Shown: positions 63,660 to 64,000 of the stretch, piece after piece
Layout: every line of letters begins with the position of its first letter
Numbering within the stretch: the first letter of the stretch is position 1
DNA from: Burkholderiales bacterium
Lineage (GTDB): Bacteria > Pseudomonadota > Gammaproteobacteria > Burkholderiales > Burkholderiaceae_C
Direction of reading: 5' to 3'
DNA: 64,000 bases
NCBI GenBank assembly: GCA_013044035.1
Contig: JABEVE010000016.1
Location: 110,738 to 174,737 of the forward strand
Made by a program: the position numbers and the translations under genes
The notes under the pieces: model-generated
What the model was told of the DNA's origin: nothing
What the model saw: the letters and a program-made list of their open reading frames with translations, nothing else
Database searches by the model: none

Positions 63660-63691
63660 CCCCCAAGCTGCCAGCGCTGGTAGCCTGGGGG
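63660..63691. promoter_or_regulatory. Hairpin 3 in the leader region of the H1-like gene
   Basis: A near-perfect 14-pair stem from CCCCCAAGCTGCCA (63660-63673) with TGGTAGCCTGGGGG (63678-63691), one A-C mismatch and one G-U. It is 125 bases before the H1-like start and could lie in its leader. Confidence 0.4.
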
Positions 63692-63815
63692 TATTGCCCA
63701 TTCGCGCATTTTCAAATGTCCCGTATCGGAAACCGCCGGGAGGCGGGGCCTTGAGGCGCTTTGAATGCCGTGGATGCGGTTCAATTTCAATAACACTTGA
63801 TCAAGGAGAATTGTT

Positions 63816-64000
63816 ATGGCAACTGCAATGAAAAAACCTGCTGCGAAGAAGGCCGCCCCGGCGAAGAAGGCCGCCCCGGCGAAGAAGGCCGCCCCGGCGA
63901 AGAAGGCCGCCCCGGCGAAGAAGGCCGCTCCGGCGAAGAAGGCCGCTCCGGCGAAGAAGGCCGCTCCGGCGAAGAAGGCCGCTCCGGCGAAGAAGGCCGC
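63816..64000 (+). CDS. Histone H1-like Lys/Ala/Pro-repeat DNA-binding protein (3' end missing)
   Basis: The gene starts at ATG 63816 behind AAGGAG (63803-63808) and runs off the window. After MATAMKKPA the chain is built of six-residue AKKAAP units. This is the H1/HctB/AlgP-like type of basic, disordered protein that compacts DNA in several betaproteobacteria. Being built of near-identical 18-base units, its length probably varies between strains. Function is inferred from composition; the missing part could still contain another domain. Confidence 0.8.
   Translation, partial: MATAMKKPAAKKAAPAKKAAPAKKAAPAKKAAPAKKAAPAKKAAPAKKAAPAKKAAPAKKA
63843..64000 (+). repeat. 18-bp tandem repeat encoding AKKAAP
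   Basis: Eight full units and a 14-base ninth begin at 63843, 63861, 63879, 63897, 63915, 63933, 63951, 63969 and 63987. The unit is GCGAAGAAGGCCGCNCCG: the first four have GCC CCG, the next four GCT CCG, and are otherwise identical. The block ends only because the window ends. Confidence 0.95.

Noticed and set aside
63364..63831. A 155-codon frame after nrdB
   Set aside because: It runs through three strong hairpins and into the start of the H1-like gene, with no recognised domain.
63843..64000. CRISPR-like array
   Set aside because: Units are contiguous 18-mers without spacers and encode AKKAAP in frame.

Overview
The window is a GC-rich, almost fully coding stretch of a betaproteobacterial chromosome. 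Marker order and gene content fit the Burkholderiales: the complete mra/fts (dcw) cluster runs into lpxC, dciA and secA; argJ, an AAA+ ATPase, mutT, yacG, zapD and coaE adjoin pilD-pilC-pilB; rplU-rpmA-obgE-proB, rppH-proS, ffh, pilS-pilR-ampD and nrdA-nrdB follow; and a histone H1-like Lys/Ala/Pro-repeat gene starts at the right edge. A Thiomonas-like sulfur-oxidising lineage is my best guess; this is inference, not proof. I see no phage, insertion sequence, CRISPR array or integrase.

Layout. 1-3000: tail of an amino-acid ABC ATPase, pyrC, RNase P RNA and a GST-like gene. 2997-11800 (minus strand): a membrane-complex operon related to hydrogenase-4/formate hydrogenlyase/complex I, in the order hyfC, hyfE, hyfF, hyfG, a ferredoxin-hyfI fusion and hyfB, followed by two tandem crcB fluoride-channel genes and a DUF190 gene. 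The catalytic subunit lacks all four nickel-binding cysteines, so it is a complex-I-like/Ehr-type machine rather than a hydrogenase. 11801-12494: a divergent regulatory region with the leader of that operon on one side and the mra promoter with four MraZ boxes on the other. 12495-31241: mraZ, rsmH, ftsL, ftsI, a murE-murF fusion, mraY, murD, ftsW, a possible 40-codon ORF, murG, murC, ddlB, ftsQ, ftsA, ftsZ and lpxC, with many stop/start overlaps of the ATGA type. 31293-43241: dciA, secA, argJ, an AAA+ ATPase, mutT, then yacG, zapD, coaE and the type IV pilus genes pilD, pilC, pilB on the minus strand. 43796-49365: tRNA-Pro, a polyprenyl diphosphate synthase, rplU-rpmA-obgE-proB, a CNP1-like exported protein and rppH. 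49526-58571: proS, a lytic transglycosylase, ffh, a CcsA/HemX-like membrane protein, a PP0621-like small protein, pilS, pilR and ampD. 58572-64000: NrdR-controlled nrdA-nrdB, three hairpins and the start of the H1-like gene.

How the genes work together. Most of the window makes and divides the cell envelope: peptidoglycan precursor synthesis (murE/F, mraY, murD, murG, murC, ddlB), septal synthesis (ftsI, ftsW, ftsL, ftsQ), the Z ring (ftsZ, ftsA, zapD), lipid A (lpxC), export (secA, ffh) and wall recycling (ampD, transglycosylase). The type IV pilus genes are split into an assembly block (pilBCD) and a regulatory block (pilSR). The least ordinary parts are the nickel-less Hyf-like complex with an in-frame repeat and a structured leader, the duplicated crcB genes behind it, the small ORF between ftsW and murG, a perfect 42-bp palindrome by ffh, and the repeat-built H1-like gene. 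Start codons were often moved inward from the longest possible reading frame, using ribosome-binding sites, overlaps and family alignment from memory.
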